From: Mesorhizobium sp. B2-1-8
Lineage (GTDB): Bacteria > Pseudomonadota > Alphaproteobacteria > Rhizobiales > Rhizobiaceae
DNA length: 64,000 nt
Assembly: GCF_006442545.2 (NCBI RefSeq)
Contig: NZ_CP083952.1
Coordinates: 1,364,001-1,428,000 of the forward strand
Direction: 5' to 3'
Under the pieces are notes generated by a model. The model saw nothing but the letters and a program-made list of their open reading frames with translations, was not told the origin of the DNA and made no database searches. Made by a program: the position numbers and the translations under genes. Below, one piece after another: positions 53,459-62,257 of the stretch. Numbering within the stretch: position 1 is the stretch's first letter; every line of letters starts with the position of its first letter.

Positions 53459-54412
53459 ATGAGCCTGCAACTGATGGGAATTCACCATCTGACCGCCATC
53501 ACCGCCAATGCGCCCGGTAATCTTCACTTCTACACGAGGGTGCTGGGGCTGCGGCTGGTCAAGAAGACGGTGAACCAGGATGACACATCGGCCTACCACC
53601 TCTTTTATGCCGACGGCGAGGCAACGCCGGGTACCGACCTCACCTTCTTCGACTGGCCGGTCGGCCGCGAACGGCGCGGCACGCACAGCATCGCGCGGAC
53701 CAGCCTCAGGGTCGGCAGCCGGGAGAGCCTTGCCTGGTGGAAGCAGCACCTTGCCAGCGAAGGCATCGTGACAGGAGAGATTGCTGATATCGGCGGCTAC
53801 TCCAGCCTGGATTTCGAAGACCCCGAGGGCCAGCGTCTGCGGCTCGTCAGCGATGGCGGCAAGGGCGGCAGCCATCCCTGGGCGCAGAGCCCGGTGCCGG
53901 CGGAGCATCAGATCCGCGGGCTCGGGCCGATCGTCATCAGTGTTCCCGACATCACCAACACCGAGGCGGTGCTGACCAGCGTGATGAACATGCGTAAGGC
54001 CCGCGACTATGCTTCGCCGGACGGTGAGGGCCAGGTCCACGTCTTCGAAATGGGCGCGGGCGGGCCGGCGGCGGAGCTTCATGTAGCCGTGCAGCCTGGG
54101 ATTGCGCCGGCTAGGCAAGGCGCCGGTGCGGTTCATCATGTTGCCTTCAGGGCGCCCGACCAGGAGACGTTGCATCAATGGACGGCACGCCTGGCCGAAT
54201 TCCGGCTGCCATCGAGCGGCGAGGTCGAGCGCTATTACTTCCGCTCGCTCTATTTTCGCGAGCCGAACGGCATCCTGTTCGAGATCGCCACCGACGGGCC
54301 GGGGTTCACCGCCGACGAGCCGCTGGAAACGCTCGGCGAAAGCCTGGCCCTGCCGCCGTTCCTCGAGGCAAAACGCGCTTCGATCGAGGCTGGCCTCAAA
54401 CCGCTGAAGTAG
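53459..54412 (+). CDS. VOC family ring-cleaving dioxygenase-like protein
   Basis: A 317-residue two-module vicinal oxygen chelate protein. The first metal ligand region is [14 protein letters not shown]; the second module has [20 protein letters not shown] and the third ligand region [19 protein letters not shown]. The layout matches the MhqO/LinE-type hydroquinone dioxygenases. Substrate not known. ATG follows GGGAGACGACC. Monocistronic, with a terminator after it. Confidence 0.87.
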   Translation: MSLQLMGIHHLTAITANAPGNLHFYTRVLGLRLVKKTVNQDDTSAYHLFYADGEATPGTDLTFFDWPVGRERRGTHSIARTSLRVGSRESLAWWKQHLASEGIVTGEIADIGGYSSLDFEDPEGQRLRLVSDGGKGGSHPWAQSPVPAEHQIRGLGPIVISVPDITNTEAVLTSVMNMRKARDYASPDGEGQVHVFEMGAGGPAAELHVAVQPGIAPARQGAGAVHHVAFRAPDQETLHQWTARLAEFRLPSSGEVERYYFRSLYFREPNGILFEIATDGPGFTADEPLETLGESLALPPFLEAKRASIEAGLKPLK

Positions 54413-54431
54413 ATCGCTGCGCGGTCAAGGC

Positions 54432-54472
54432 GGGCGCCGCGTTCCGGTCCGGGATCGCGGCGCCCTTTCTTT
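54432..54472 (+). terminator. terminator after the VOC gene
   Basis: GGGCGCCGCG (54432-54441) pairs perfectly with CGCGGCGCCC (54456-54465), with a 14-base loop and TTTCTTT after. It begins 20 bp beyond the stop codon. Confidence 0.82.
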
Positions 54473-54528
54473 CCCGGAGACGGAACGAACCGCTTTGACA
54501 GGTGACAGCGTTGCTGGTCAAAGGCGGC

Positions 54529-54690
54529 ATGACCAAACTCCTCGCCCTTGTCATTGTCGGGTTCATGGTGATCCAGATCATCAAGCCGGTCGGTTGGCCC
54601 GGGCTCAAGCGCCGCGCCGATTTCTGGAAATTGGCATTGCTCGCCATGGCGGCAATCTCGCTGGCGGCCGTGCTCGGGCATTTGACATAG
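54529..54690 (+). CDS. small conserved membrane protein
   Basis: A 53-residue peptide MTKLLALVIVGFMVIQIIKP, VGWPGLKRRADFWKLALLAM, AAISLAAVLGHLT. Two hydrophobic helices (about 3-18 and 33-50) flank a basic loop GLKRRADFWK. I recall similar rhizobial peptides. A GTG 27 bases upstream is an alternative start. Function unknown. Confidence 0.72.
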   Translation: MTKLLALVIVGFMVIQIIKPVGWPGLKRRADFWKLALLAMAAISLAAVLGHLT

Positions 54691-54716
54691 GCCCTCGCGA
54701 CACCTGTCGTCGGCTT

Positions 54717-55430
54717 TCAGTCCGCAAGCACAGGGCCGACGAGATGTTCCGCCCAGGCCCGGTAGCCGGCCTCCGAGGCATGGAACCCGTCGGAGGCAAA
54801 ACCGGCCTCGGGATTGGTGATCGGCAGGCGCGGCGCCGGCACCGCGCCGCGTTCCAGGCAGAGGCGTTCGCCCATCCGGTTCATCGCGGTGGCGCGGATC
54901 TCGAGGATCTTGCCGAGCAGCGACGGCATGGCCGGCGCACGCGTGAACTCCAGTACCGGTGACCATACCACGCGCGCCTCCGGCCATTTGGCGCGCAGCG
55001 CATAGAGCAGGCCGCCGAACTCCTTCTTGAAACGCGGTACTGAATGGAAGTTCTTGGTATCGTTGGTGCCGATGGCGAGCACGATGTGCGTCCACGGATC
55101 GGCCGACAGATTGGGCAGGACATGGTCGCGAATCTGGCCCGATGTCGCCGAATTGAAGCCGGCTGCACGCCAGCGCACAGCGCTGCCGGTGCGCTGTGCA
55201 ATCAGGACGGCGAGCTGCGCGGCAAGTCCGTTTTCGGAATTGCCGATGCCGACCGACGCGGCTGAGGAATCGCCCAGCACCAGCAGCGAGATCACCGGCG
55301 GGTTGCCGGCGAGATCGTGCATGACCGGGCCTCGCGCCGGCAGCATGCGCGAGGTGCGGCGGCGCACGCCCAGCCCCTGCCAGACATAGACAGGGAAGGC
55401 GAGCCAGGTGAGAATGGTCGGGAAACGCAT
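54717..55430 (-). CDS. SGNH/GDSL hydrolase
   Basis: A 237-residue hydrolase. Block I is SLLVLGDSSAASVGIG (catalytic Ser in GDS), block III has IVLAIGTNDTKNF, and the Asp/His pair is in SDGFHASEAGY. An N-terminal hydrophobic segment (MRFPTILTWLAFPVYVWQGL) may anchor it to the membrane. Probably an esterase or lipase. ATG at 55428-55430. Confidence 0.88.
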   Translation of the reverse strand: MRFPTILTWLAFPVYVWQGLGVRRRTSRMLPARGPVMHDLAGNPPVISLLVLGDSSAASVGIGNSENGLAAQLAVLIAQRTGSAVRWRAAGFNSATSGQIRDHVLPNLSADPWTHIVLAIGTNDTKNFHSVPRFKKEFGGLLYALRAKWPEARVVWSPVLEFTRAPAMPSLLGKILEIRATAMNRMGERLCLERGAVPAPRLPITNPEAGFASDGFHASEAGYRAWAEHLVGPVLAD

Positions 55431-55523
55431 GGCAATACCGTGTAACAATCCGTGGCAGCCTTAGCGTATGTTTTGGCCGGCGTGAACGGATCCCTGCTTC
55501 TACGCGCTTTTGCTGGAATTTCT

Positions 55524-56261
55524 TTAGCGGCCGGCGTCGTCCTGCCGCGACCTGTTTCCATAGTCGTCGTGCAACCGCACCCAGTCCATCGAAGTCCCGT
55601 AAGGACCTGTCTCGCCACGGCCTTTCGGCGTCATGTCGAGATATTGATAGGCGCCGATGAACTGCTCGCTGCCACGGGCGCGCGACATGAACGTCAGAAA
55701 GATGTCGCCGGCTTCCTCCCGGTAGAAGACCGTGGTGCCGGGCAGGTCCTTCGACGTCGACACAGGTGTTTCGAAATTGTAGACGGCTTCGCCGGATGCG
55801 ATCTGCCTATCGGTGAAGGACACCTGCATGTCGAAGTTGAAGTCCGAGGCGTAGGAGGACACCCAGTCAAATCTCCAGCCCATGCGCTGCTTGTAAGGCA
55901 GTAGCTCGGCGAGCGGCGCGCGCGCGATCACGACAAGCGACACGTCGTGATGCCTGAGATGCTGGTTGGCGCCATCGATGTGATCGGCGACGAAGGCACA
56001 GCTCTCGCAGTGATGCGTTGAACCTGGTGCGAACACGAAGTGATAGACGATCAGCTGGCTGCGGCCGGCGAAGAGATCGGCCAGTTTCTTCGGCCCCTGT
56101 TCGGCTTCGAAGACATAGTCCTTGCGAATTTTCAGCCAGGGCAGTTCGCGCCGCTCGGCCGCAACGCGCTCGCGTAACCGTGTCAGTTCCTTCTCGCGGG
56201 CCAGATGTGCCTTATGAGCCTCGAACCAGTCTTCGCGCGAAACGACCTTGTTGCGATACAT
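55524..56261 (-). CDS. DUF899 thioredoxin-like protein
   Basis: A 245-residue protein of DUF899. It starts MYRNKVVSREDWFEAHKAHL and LAREKELTRLRERVAAERRE, followed by the domain core YVFEAEQGPKKLADLFAGRS, SQLIVYHFVFAPGSTHHCES and a final YQYLDMTPKGR. HCESC sits where the redox site of the thioredoxin fold would be. No signal peptide from this start. ATG at 56259-56261. Function unknown. Confidence 0.85.
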   Translation of the reverse strand: MYRNKVVSREDWFEAHKAHLAREKELTRLRERVAAERRELPWLKIRKDYVFEAEQGPKKLADLFAGRSQLIVYHFVFAPGSTHHCESCAFVADHIDGANQHLRHHDVSLVVIARAPLAELLPYKQRMGWRFDWVSSYASDFNFDMQVSFTDRQIASGEAVYNFETPVSTSKDLPGTTVFYREEAGDIFLTFMSRARGSEQFIGAYQYLDMTPKGRGETGPYGTSMDWVRLHDDYGNRSRQDDAGR

Positions 56262-56380
56262 GAACTTCTCCCTGTCTGCACTCCAAGGACGTACGGGATG
56301 GGCGCAAGCCGACATCGCCGCTGCCAGGAATGCCCAGAGCAAATAAGAATGCGAACGCCTTGCCCCAAGGCCGGTGCGCC

Positions 56381-56414
56381 AAAACAAAAAACCCGGGCAT
56401 GTCGGCCCGGGTTT
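56381..56414 (-). terminator. terminator after fba (minus strand)
   Basis: AAACCCGGGC pairs with GCCCGGGTTT (56389-56398 and 56405-56414) around a 6-base loop; on the minus strand it is followed by TTTTTTGTTTT. It lies 25 bp beyond the fba stop. Confidence 0.9.
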
Positions 56415-56439
56415 GAAGGAAAGGAATAGCAGGGGGTCT

Positions 56440-57465
56440 TCAGGCAGCCTGTTCCAGGCTCGCCTTCCATTTACCCAGTGCCGCCAGGTGATTCATGTGG
56501 GCACGGTGGGTGAAGGCGGCCTGGCCGGCGGCGACGTTCGAGGCCTTGCCGCTCCAGGCCTTCTGCGGCGCGGCCTGCAGCGCGCGGCCATAGGAGAAGG
56601 TCAGCTTCCACGGATGCGGGCCGATGGCGTTGATGGCATTGAGGTTGGCGGTCGCCTCCTCGTCCTCCTGGCCGCCGGAGAGGAAGGCGATGCCCGGCAC
56701 CGCCGCCGGCACCGTCTCGCGGAACAGTTTTATGGTTTTTTCGGCGACTTGCTCGGGGCTGTCCACCGTGCCCGATTTCTTTCCCGAGAGCACCATGTTG
56801 GGTTTCAGGATCGTGCCTTCGAGCACGACACGGGCGGCATAGAGTTCGTCGTAGAGCCTCGTCAGCGTCGCCTTGGAAACCTCGTAGCAGGTGTCGATGT
56901 CGTGGGCGCCGTCCATCAGCACTTCAGGCTCGACGATCGGCACGATGCCGGCTTCCTGGCAAAGGGCGGCATAACGGGCGAGGGCATGGGTGTTCGCGCC
57001 GATCGAGGTGGCCGAGGGCGCGCCCCTGGTCTTGTCGATGTCGATCACCGCGCGCCATTTGGCGAAGCGGGCGCCGAGCTTGTAATAGTCGGCAAGGCGC
57101 TCGCGCAGGCCGTCGAGGCCTTCGGTGATGGTGTCGCCGGGAAAGCCGGCCAGCGGCTTGGCACCGGCATCGACCTTGATGCCGGGAATGGCGCCTGATG
57201 CCTTGATGATGTCGACCAGCGGCGTCCCGTCGGCGGCCTTCTGGCGGATGGTCTCGTCGTAAAGGATGACGCCGGAAATGTACCGGGTCATCGCGTCCTT
57301 GGTGCGGAACATCATCTCGCGGTAGTCGCGGCGGCTGTCGGCGGTCGATTCGACGCCGATGACATCGAAGCGCTTCTTGATGGTGCCGGAGCTTTCATCG
57401 GCAGCCAAAAGGCCCTTGCCGTTGGCCACGATCGCGGCGGCAATGTCTTCGAGACGTTCGCTCAT
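56440..57465 (-). CDS. fba: fructose-bisphosphate aldolase class I
   Basis: A 341-residue class I (Schiff-base) aldolase, cleaving fructose 1,6-bisphosphate to triose phosphates. Landmarks: AIVANGKGLLAADESSGTIK near the N terminus, VDIIKASGAIPGIKVDAGAK, and ARVVLEGTILKPNMVLSGKK containing the Schiff-base lysine, then FLSGGQEDEEATANLNA. No metal ligands of class II. In rhizobia this is often the FbaB aldolase used in gluconeogenesis. Downstream of pgk on the minus strand. Confidence 0.96.
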   Translation of the reverse strand: MSERLEDIAAAIVANGKGLLAADESSGTIKKRFDVIGVESTADSRRDYREMMFRTKDAMTRYISGVILYDETIRQKAADGTPLVDIIKASGAIPGIKVDAGAKPLAGFPGDTITEGLDGLRERLADYYKLGARFAKWRAVIDIDKTRGAPSATSIGANTHALARYAALCQEAGIVPIVEPEVLMDGAHDIDTCYEVSKATLTRLYDELYAARVVLEGTILKPNMVLSGKKSGTVDSPEQVAEKTIKLFRETVPAAVPGIAFLSGGQEDEEATANLNAINAIGPHPWKLTFSYGRALQAAPQKAWSGKASNVAAGQAAFTHRAHMNHLAALGKWKASLEQAA

Positions 57466-57612
57466 GGTTGCTCTCCTTGACGGTATCGTTCGCGTTTAAC
57501 GGAACTCTACCGCCAAAGGAATGATGCCGGAAAGCTCGAATCGATTGAAAGTCGCCGGCGCTGCCGCCGGCTCCCCTCGAGTTGATCGGATTGTCGGCGA
57601 GCGCCGACCGCC

Positions 57613-58809
57613 TCAGCGCTTGAGCACGTCGACGCCGGGCAAGGGCTTGCCTTCCATCCACTCCAGGAAGGCGCCGCCGGCGGTCGAGACATAGGTGAAG
57701 TCGTCGGCGACACCGGCATGGTTGAGCGCCGCCACCGTGTCGCCGCCGCCGGCGACCGAAACCAGCTTGCCGGCCTTTGTACGCGTGGCCGCATGCTTGG
57801 CCGCAGCCACCGTGGCGTGATCGAACGGCTCGATCTCGAAGGCGCCGAGCGGACCGTTCCAGACCAGCGTCGCCGCACGATCGATCCACTCGCCAATCGT
57901 CGTCACGGTTCTGGCGCCGACATCGAGGATCATGCCATCGGCTGGCACGTCAGAGATGGCGACGGTCTCGCAGGCCGCACCCGCCTTGAATTCCTTGGCG
58001 ACGACGCCGTCGACCGGCAGGATGATGGCGCAGCCGGCCTCGGCGGCTTCGATCATGATCTGCTTGGCGGTCGGGGCCAGGTCATGCTCGCACAGCGACT
58101 TGCCGACATCGGTGCCGCGCGCGGCGAGGAAGGTGTTGGCCATGCCACCGCCGATGACCAGCGCGTCGACTTTCTTCACCAGGTTCATCAACAGGTCGAT
58201 CTTGGTCGAGACCTTGGCGCCGCCGACGATGGCGACGACCGGACGGACCGGATTGCCCAGGCCCTTCTCCAGTGCCTCGAGTTCGGCCTGCATGGTGCGA
58301 CCGGCAAAGGAGGGCAACAGGTGCGCCAGCCCTTCGGTCGAGGCATGGGCGCGGTGGGCGGCGGAAAAGGCATCGTTGACGAAGATGTCGCCATTGGCGG
58401 CGAGCCGTTCGGCAAAGGCCGGGTCGTTCTTCTCCTCGGCCTTGTAGAAGCGGGTGTTTTCCAGGAGCAGCACGTCGCCCTTGTCCATGGCGGCGATAGC
58501 GCTGCCTGCCGTGTCGCCGACGCAATCGCTGGCGAAGCCGACGGGGCGGCCGAGCACCTCAGCGGTTGCCCTGGCGATAGGCTCCAGCGAGAATTCGGGC
58601 GAGGGGCCATCCTTGGGACGGCCGAAATGGGCGAGCAGGATGACCTTGGCACCCTTGCCGGACAATTCGGCGATGGTCGGCGCGATGCGTTCGATGCGGG
58701 TGGTGTCGGTGACCTTGCCGTCGGTGACGGGAACGTTGAGGTCGACGCGCACCAGCACGCGCTTGCCGCTGATGTTGCCGATATCGTCCAGTGTCTTGAA
58801 GGCAGCCAT
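57613..58809 (-). CDS. pgk: phosphoglycerate kinase
   Basis: A 398-residue enzyme interconverting 1,3-bisphosphoglycerate and 3-phosphoglycerate. Landmarks: [69 protein letters not shown] and the nucleotide loop [11 protein letters not shown]. The ATG at 58807-58809 is preceded by AAAGGAA; 48 upstream codons in frame are not conserved. Located between the antiporter and fba genes. Confidence 0.97.
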   Translation of the reverse strand: MAAFKTLDDIGNISGKRVLVRVDLNVPVTDGKVTDTTRIERIAPTIAELSGKGAKVILLAHFGRPKDGPSPEFSLEPIARATAEVLGRPVGFASDCVGDTAGSAIAAMDKGDVLLLENTRFYKAEEKNDPAFAERLAANGDIFVNDAFSAAHRAHASTEGLAHLLPSFAGRTMQAELEALEKGLGNPVRPVVAIVGGAKVSTKIDLLMNLVKKVDALVIGGGMANTFLAARGTDVGKSLCEHDLAPTAKQIMIEAAEAGCAIILPVDGVVAKEFKAGAACETVAISDVPADGMILDVGARTVTTIGEWIDRAATLVWNGPLGAFEIEPFDHATVAAAKHAATRTKAGKLVSVAGGGDTVAALNHAGVADDFTYVSTAGGAFLEWMEGKPLPGVDVLKR

Positions 58810-58965
58810 GCCGGTTCCTTTCGTCTGAAAATCGCCGGGACCATACCCCGCATCGGCGGCGATGCAAGGCTTTGGCGGGGTCGGACGCGAAATTTTGAAA
58901 CGGGTGAGGGCATAGTCCGTGAAGACGCCCCAAGTATGTCTGGGGTGGTGCAACGATCGCCCGCG

Positions 58966-60846
58966 TCAGCTTTCGGCCGATGCCTTCTCGACCGGAGGCT
59001 CAGGGGCGTCATCCGCCTGTGCCGTTACCTGCGCCCCGGCCGGCTTGCGCCACTTGCGGATAAAGGCACCGAGACGGTCGCCGATCTCGCCGGCGCTCAG
59101 GAAGACAGGCACGCGCGCCACCGGTGCGGTCGGCTCGAAAGAGAGGCCGAGACCTGTGATCCTGCCCTTGTCGTCGACATCCCTGACGATCAGCTCGATC
59201 GGGCCAAGCAGAACCCGGTCGGCATATTCGGCATGGCCGCCGAGCCGCGCCGTGACCAGCGCGCCGACTGTTTGCTTCTGCTCGGCCTCGGTGAGACCGG
59301 GCGCATAGGCGACTTCCAGTTCGGCGGCGGAGCGTTCGGGGTCGACGGCGAAGGCGCCGAAGAAATCGGCGTCCTCCGGATCGACCACGGCGCGGCTGGC
59401 GAACAGCTTGTCGAGCAGGCGCGGATAGCGGTCGGGCACGAAGATGTAGACCTGATCGCCGGCGGCGAGTCGGCCCATGTCCTGGAAACGCATCGAGCGG
59501 CCGTCACGCAGCACCAGCGAGGGCCGCGCCCAGCGCGGGATGCGCTCGCCGCGCGCCACCGGGCTGCCTGGCGCCACACGATAGGCAAGGAGTTCGTGAT
59601 GCGCGGAGCCGGGCAGCTCCAGTTCGACCTTGTCCAGAGGTCCGAGCCGCGCCGGCACGATCAGGCCCAGGCGACGCGCCAGCGGACCGACGGTCCAGCC
59701 CTGGATGACCAGCGACACCAGAACGATGATGAAGGCGGCGTTGAAGATGGTGCGGCCGTTCTCCAGCCCGCCGAGCAGCGGTGTGATGGCGAGCAGGATG
59801 GATACGGCACCGCGCAGCCCGACCCAGGAGACGAAAGCGACTTCGGGACGCGGCAGGCGGAACGGGACCAGGCAAAGCCACACGGCGACAGGCCTGGCAA
59901 TGAACATCAGGAACAGGCCAAGGGCTATCGCAGGCACCATGATCGCCGGAAATTGCGAGGGCGTCGCGAACAGGCCGAGGATGAGGAACATGATGATCTG
60001 CGCCAGCCACGACATGCCATCCTGGAAACGCTTCAGGATGGTGACGGCGCGGATGTCGGAATTGCCTGCGATGAGCCCGGCGATATAGACGGCTAGGAAG
60101 CCCGACCCGCCAATCGCGCCGGCGGCGGCGAAGACCATCAGTGACAGGGTCAGCACGAAGATCGGCAGCAGGCCATGGTCGAGGTTGAGCCGATCGACCA
60201 GGCGCACGATGGCGAGGCCGCCAAGCACGCCGACGATGGCGCCGAGGCCCATGTTGACGAGGAAGCCGAGGATCAGATTGGTGACCAGGACATTGGCTTC
60301 GGGATTGGCGTGGGCGGCAATGACCTCGACCAGCGTGATGGTCAGGAAGATGGCGATCGGATCGTTGGTGCCCGATTCCACCTCGAGCGTGGAGCGCACG
60401 CGCTCGCGCAGATTGATCTCGCCGGCGCGCAGCAGGAAGAACACCGCGGCCGCGTCGGTCGAGGCGACGGCGGCACCGAGCAGGAAGGATTCCAGCCAGC
60501 TGAGGTCGAGCAGGTAGTAGGCGGCGGCGCCGAACAGGCCGGTGGTGAGAAGCACGCCGAAGGTCGCCAGCGACAGGGCTGGTCCTGCCGCCTGCCGCAA
60601 GGCGTTGAGCGGCGTGCCGAAACCGGAATCGAACAGGATGACGGCGAGCGCCAGTGAGCCGGCAAAATAGGCGATACGGGCGTTGTCGAACTGGATGCCG
60701 AGGCCGTCGGTTCCGGTGGCGAGCCCGATGCACAGAAACAGGAGCAGGAGCGGGGCGCCGAAGCGGAAGGCGATCAGGCTCGAAAACGCGGCGGCGACGA
60801 CAAGCGCTGTGCCAACCAGCGTGACGAGATAGATCGCATGCTCCAT
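58966..60846 (-). CDS. potassium/proton antiporter, NhaP2/CvrA type
   Basis: A 626-residue CPA1 cation/proton antiporter. About twelve to thirteen helices span residues 5-400, with the ion-binding signature STLEVESGTNDPIAIFLT (Glu and NDP) and ASTDAAAVFFLLR. A cytoplasmic TrkA_C-type domain (about 415-490) and a C-terminal CorC/HlyC-like domain (YADRVLLGPIELIVRDVDDK) follow, as in NhaP2. ATG at 60844-60846. It lies inside the glycolytic cluster between gap and pgk. It probably regulates cytoplasmic K+ and pH. Confidence 0.93.
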   Translation of the reverse strand: MEHAIYLVTLVGTALVVAAAFSSLIAFRFGAPLLLLFLCIGLATGTDGLGIQFDNARIAYFAGSLALAVILFDSGFGTPLNALRQAAGPALSLATFGVLLTTGLFGAAAYYLLDLSWLESFLLGAAVASTDAAAVFFLLRAGEINLRERVRSTLEVESGTNDPIAIFLTITLVEVIAAHANPEANVLVTNLILGFLVNMGLGAIVGVLGGLAIVRLVDRLNLDHGLLPIFVLTLSLMVFAAAGAIGGSGFLAVYIAGLIAGNSDIRAVTILKRFQDGMSWLAQIIMFLILGLFATPSQFPAIMVPAIALGLFLMFIARPVAVWLCLVPFRLPRPEVAFVSWVGLRGAVSILLAITPLLGGLENGRTIFNAAFIIVLVSLVIQGWTVGPLARRLGLIVPARLGPLDKVELELPGSAHHELLAYRVAPGSPVARGERIPRWARPSLVLRDGRSMRFQDMGRLAAGDQVYIFVPDRYPRLLDKLFASRAVVDPEDADFFGAFAVDPERSAAELEVAYAPGLTEAEQKQTVGALVTARLGGHAEYADRVLLGPIELIVRDVDDKGRITGLGLSFEPTAPVARVPVFLSAGEIGDRLGAFIRKWRKPAGAQVTAQADDAPEPPVEKASAES

Positions 60847-60977
60847 CCGTGATTTGCCCCTCGAATTCCTCTGCCTCCTGGCTTTACGGCAGAGTGGGGC
60901 GAAGGCGTGACCAGTGCAAGGCGGGAGGGTGGTTTTTTGCCCAGCGCCGCTGATTTTCGCGCTGCTGCTCCGGTAAA

Positions 60978-61007
60978 CGAAAAACGCCCGGACGAAGCCG
61001 GGCGTTT
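60978..61007 (-). terminator. terminator after gap (minus strand)
   Basis: AAACGCCCGG (60982-60991) pairs with CCGGGCGTTT (60998-61007) around a six-base loop; on the minus strand TTTTTCGTTT follows. It lies 27 bp beyond the gap stop codon and separates gap from the antiporter gene. Confidence 0.9.
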
Positions 61008-61033
61008 CGAGTGTCGAGAAGACGGATCTTCGA

Positions 61034-62044
61034 TCAGGCGATGGTCTTGCCGAAGGCGACGGCGGTGTCGCCCATGCGGTTGGAGAAGCCCCATTCATTG
61101 TCGTACCACGACAACACCGAAACGAAGTTGCCGTCCATCACCTTGGTCTGGTCGAGCGCCATGATCGAGGAGCGCGGATCGTGGTTGAAGTCGATCGACA
61201 CGTTCGGGTGATGGGTGACGCCGAGGATGCCCTTCAGCCTGCTGTTGGACGCGGCGATCACCGCCTCGTTGATTTCCTGCACCGTGGTCGAACGCTTGGC
61301 GATGAACTTGAAGTCGACGACCGAGACATTCGGCGTCGGCACGCGGATCGAGATGCCGTCGAGCTTGCCCTTGAGGTCGGGCAGGACGAGGCCGATGGCC
61401 TTGGCGGCACCGGTCGAGGTCGGGATCTGCGACAGGGCGGCGGCGCGGGCGCGGTAGAGATCCTTGTGCATGGTGTCCAGCGTCGGCTGGTCGCCAGTGT
61501 AGGAATGGATCGTCGTCATCATGCCCTTTTCGATGCCGACCGTCTCGTGCAGGACGGCCGCGAGCGGCGCCAGGCAGTTGGTGGTGCAGGACGCATTCGA
61601 GATGACGATGTGGTCCTTGGTCAGCTTGTCGTGGTTGATGCCGTAGACGACGGTCAGATCAGCGCCGTCGGCAGGCGCCGAGACCAGCACGCGCTTGGCG
61701 CCGGCGGTCAGGTGGGCGGCGGCCTTGTCGCGGGCGGTGAAGATGCCGGTGCATTCGAGCGCGATGTCGACGCCGAGTTCCTTCCACGGCAACTGCGTCG
61801 GGTCCTTGATCGCCGTGACCTTGAACTTCTCCCTGCCGACGGTGATCTGGTCGCCGTCGACCGACACTTCATGGGGGAAACGGCCGTGCACGCTGTCAAA
61901 GCGCAGCAGGTGGGCATTGGTCTCGACCGGGCCGAGATCGTTGACGGCGACGACATCGATGTCCCTGCGGCCGGACTCATGGATGGCACGCAGGATGTTG
62001 CGGCCGATGCGGCCAAATCCGTTGATGGCAACTCTGACGGTCAT
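61034..62044 (-). CDS. gap: type I glyceraldehyde-3-phosphate dehydrogenase
   Basis: A 336-residue GAPDH converting glyceraldehyde-3-phosphate to 1,3-bisphosphoglycerate. [14 protein letters not shown] binds NAD, the catalytic Cys is in [12 protein letters not shown], and [12 protein letters not shown] plus the basic pocket around [20 protein letters not shown] follow. ATG at 62042-62044. Upstream is tkt; a terminator follows. Confidence 0.97.
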   Translation of the reverse strand: MTVRVAINGFGRIGRNILRAIHESGRRDIDVVAVNDLGPVETNAHLLRFDSVHGRFPHEVSVDGDQITVGREKFKVTAIKDPTQLPWKELGVDIALECTGIFTARDKAAAHLTAGAKRVLVSAPADGADLTVVYGINHDKLTKDHIVISNASCTTNCLAPLAAVLHETVGIEKGMMTTIHSYTGDQPTLDTMHKDLYRARAAALSQIPTSTGAAKAIGLVLPDLKGKLDGISIRVPTPNVSVVDFKFIAKRSTTVQEINEAVIAASNSRLKGILGVTHHPNVSIDFNHDPRSSIMALDQTKVMDGNFVSVLSWYDNEWGFSNRMGDTAVAFGKTIA

Positions 62045-62257
62045 TGTTCTCTCCCTGGGAGCTGGAAGGCAGACGATTGGTCCGCAGCTTCATAGCGGCG
62101 GACGGGCGAAGAATCCAGCCGCAGCGGGCTGGATTTAAATCGATTAGGTTAGGCCAGTCCAGCGAAACCGCTTTTCACGCGATCTCGCCGGGGATTTTGT
62201 TTCGTGCATGTCGTTATCCCAAAACCGCGATACACTTTTGGGCGACATGCCCGGGCC
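62045..62257. other. 213-bp spacer between tkt and gap
   Basis: No gene seen. AT-rich ATTTAAATCGATTAGG near 62133-62148 may be the gap promoter region; ATTTAAAT is an 8-bp palindrome. No terminator with a clear T tract follows tkt. Confidence 0.35.

Noticed and set aside
57718..60096. A 792-residue open frame on the plus strand antisense to pgk and the antiporter gene
   Set aside because: It is the GC-rich shadow of two conserved genes; its composition (Arg/Gly/Asp/His-rich, no domain) and lack of a ribosome site argue against translation. The same applies to the antisense frames at 38216-40063 and 10667-12517.
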